Source: Pseudomonas sp. R4-35-07 (GTDB taxonomy: Bacteria; Pseudomonadota; Gammaproteobacteria; Pseudomonadales; Pseudomonadaceae). From it: DNA of 64,000 nt. Position numbers and translations under genes: made by a program. The notes beneath the pieces were generated by a model. That model made no database searches. It was given only the letters and a program-made list of their open reading frames with translations, and had not been told where the DNA came from. Positions 62,942-64,000 of the stretch are shown here, piece after piece. Numbering within the stretch: the stretch's first letter is position 1; the number at the start of each line of letters is the position of its first letter. Location of the stretch: NCBI RefSeq assembly GCF_003852235.1, contig NZ_CP027732.1, positions 1,054,001-1,118,000 of the forward strand. The letters are read 5' to 3'.

Positions 62942-64000
62942 TCAGTCCTGCATTTCGGTCTGGCGTTCGACAGGGTCGATCAGCACGGCTTTCTGCTGGC
63001 GTACCAGCAGGTCGAGAATCTCTTCCTGGCGCTCGCCAAGAACGCCGGAGAAGCTGATGCCGCTGGATTTGGTCGGCGCCAGCATCGACACGCGGTACAA
63101 CTCGATACTCAGCGGCGAGTCGATGGACAACGGCCCGCTGCCGTTGCCCGCCAGTTCACCGCCGACCACGATCAGCGAGACCTTGGCGTCGAACGGGTCA
63201 AGGGCGATGTCGCGGTCGGTGTCGGTCAGATCCTTGATGTGGCCGTACACACCGGTCAGGCCGTTGGCCATGGCGGTGTTTTCGTACAGCTTGATGTTCA
63301 CGCTGTTACGTATGCGGATGCCGTGGCGACGGTTGCTGATGACTTTGTTGCCCCACAACAGGTTGTCACCGCTCTCATAGAGGGTGATGCCGTCGGTGTG
63401 GTTGCGGTAGATCTCGTTGTCGGCGATCAGGTTGTTGACGCTGTTACGGTCGATCACCAGGCCCGAGAGCTTGTTGTCATAGCTGCGGTTGTTGAAGATG
63501 AAGCTGTCGTTCACTTCCCGGGAAATGATGATGCCGTGCTTCTTCTTGGTGCCGTACACGGTGTTGTCGGCGATGATCAGGCCGTGGGAACGGTCATGGG
63601 GGTCAATGCCGTAGACGATGTTGTCTTTGTAGGTATTGCCCTTGATCACAAAGCCCGTGGTTTCGTAGCAATAGAAGCCGTACCACATGTCCGAGAACTC
63701 GGAGTCGATGATCCAGCCGGTCGGCTCAGGGCGCTTGAGCACCTTGGCCATGTTCGGCGTGTACTGGGAAATACTCACCCCGTACGACTTACTGTTGGCG
63801 TAGCCGAAGCTGGCCATTTTGGTCTTGGAAATGTAGGTCTCGGTGCCGCCCCAGGCCAGCAGGAACGGGCGGAATTCCTTGGGCGACTTGAACAGCGCCG
63901 GGCCGTTGGTTTTTTCATCCCAACCGGTGACTTTGGTGTCACGCACGAACAGTTGGCCGTCGTTGATCAAAAACGAACCGGCTTGCTGGGACAGGCGCAA
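62942..64000 (-). CDS. algG: AlgG, mannuronan C5-epimerase (partial; N-terminus beyond the window)
   Basis: The visible 352 residues cover the C-terminal part of the periplasmic epimerase. A right-handed beta-helix of successive NNRSYDNKLSGL- and NTAMANGLTG-type turns is clear, with the catalytic motif DPHDRSHG at about residue 133 of the fragment. It converts mannuronate to guluronate in the chain. The missing part is upstream (higher coordinates); algE and algK are expected there. Confidence 0.95.
   Translation of the reverse strand: MRLSQQAGSFLINDGQLFVRDTKVTGWDEKTNGPALFKSPKEFRPFLLAWGGTETYISKTKMASFGYANSKSYGVSISQYTPNMAKVLKRPEPTGWIIDSEFSDMWYGFYCYETTGFVIKGNTYKDNIVYGIDPHDRSHGLIIADNTVYGTKKKHGIIISREVNDSFIFNNRSYDNKLSGLVIDRNSVNNLIADNEIYRNHTDGITLYESGDNLLWGNKVISNRRHGIRIRNSVNIKLYENTAMANGLTGVYGHIKDLTDTDRDIALDPFDAKVSLIVVGGELAGNGSGPLSIDSPLSIELYRVSMLAPTKSSGISFSGVLGERQEEILDLLVRQQKAVLIDPVERQTEMQD

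Overview
The window is about 64 kb of high-GC chromosome from a fluorescent-group Pseudomonas (P. fluorescens-like). This is inferred from the fused division and cell-wall (dcw) gene set, an OprD-family porin, an algGXLIJFA alginate block, CheV, an LpoA/YraN/DiaA/BON neighbourhood, and several REP/REPIN-type palindromic repeats typical of that group.

Layout. (1) 1-1315: a complete IS3-family element (52-1297) with 25-bp terminal repeats and a 3-bp target duplication, inserted into a REP-type palindrome. (2) 1455-4184: a large MalT-like LuxR-family regulator, convergent with a pqiA-pqiA-pqiB-pqiC lipid-trafficking operon (4197-7639). (3) 8010-12296: an OmpA-family lipoprotein, then the leftward block lpoA-yraN-diaA-BON lipoprotein. 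(4) 12506-13378: rsmI, divergent from lpoA, followed by the RNase P RNA gene rnpB. (5) 14183-31994: the whole dcw cluster, mraZ-rsmH-ftsL-ftsI-murE-murF-mraY-murD-ftsW-murG-murC-ddl-ftsQ-ftsA-ftsZ-lpxC. Most genes overlap or abut, a strong promoter with three GTGG boxes precedes mraZ, and a hairpin terminator follows lpxC. (6) 32045-35044: a membrane diguanylate cyclase and an OprD-family porin, then a 378-bp gap holding a candidate small transcript and a REPIN. (7) 35423-41744: one leftward operon of membrane fusion protein, RND pump, response regulator and sensor kinase. (8) 41957-46556: a small conserved protein, an orphan solute-binding protein, a YkgJ-type cysteine-cluster protein, a GNAT enzyme, CheV and a 2-hydroxyacid dehydrogenase. 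(9) 46678-52601: a LysR regulator divergent from an aaeXAB-like efflux operon that carries its own outer-membrane channel. (10) 52645-55000: an NTF2-like protein, a short-chain dehydrogenase, a small membrane protein, and a lone low-GC gene preceded by a near-perfect hrp box. (11) 55218-64000: the distal part of the alginate operon on the minus strand (algG, cut by the window edge, then X-L-I-J-F-A), with a large palindromic repeat between algL and algI.

How the genes work together. The dcw block makes the lipid II precursor and the divisome that uses it; lpoA upstream is a peptidoglycan-synthase activator, so cell-wall functions dominate 10-32 kb. The alginate block makes, acetylates, epimerises, trims and exports the polymer. 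Two independent efflux operons and a c-di-GMP enzyme make up much of the rest.

The most interesting item is the small gene at 54488/54545-55000. It has a promoter matching GGAAC(T)-N16-CCAC-N2-A, a Ser/Thr/Pro/Ala-rich N-terminus and lower GC than its neighbours, which suggests an undescribed HrpL/RspL-controlled type III secreted protein. Second is a roughly 145-nt orphan transcription unit at 35110-35255. These two are inferences from sequence only.
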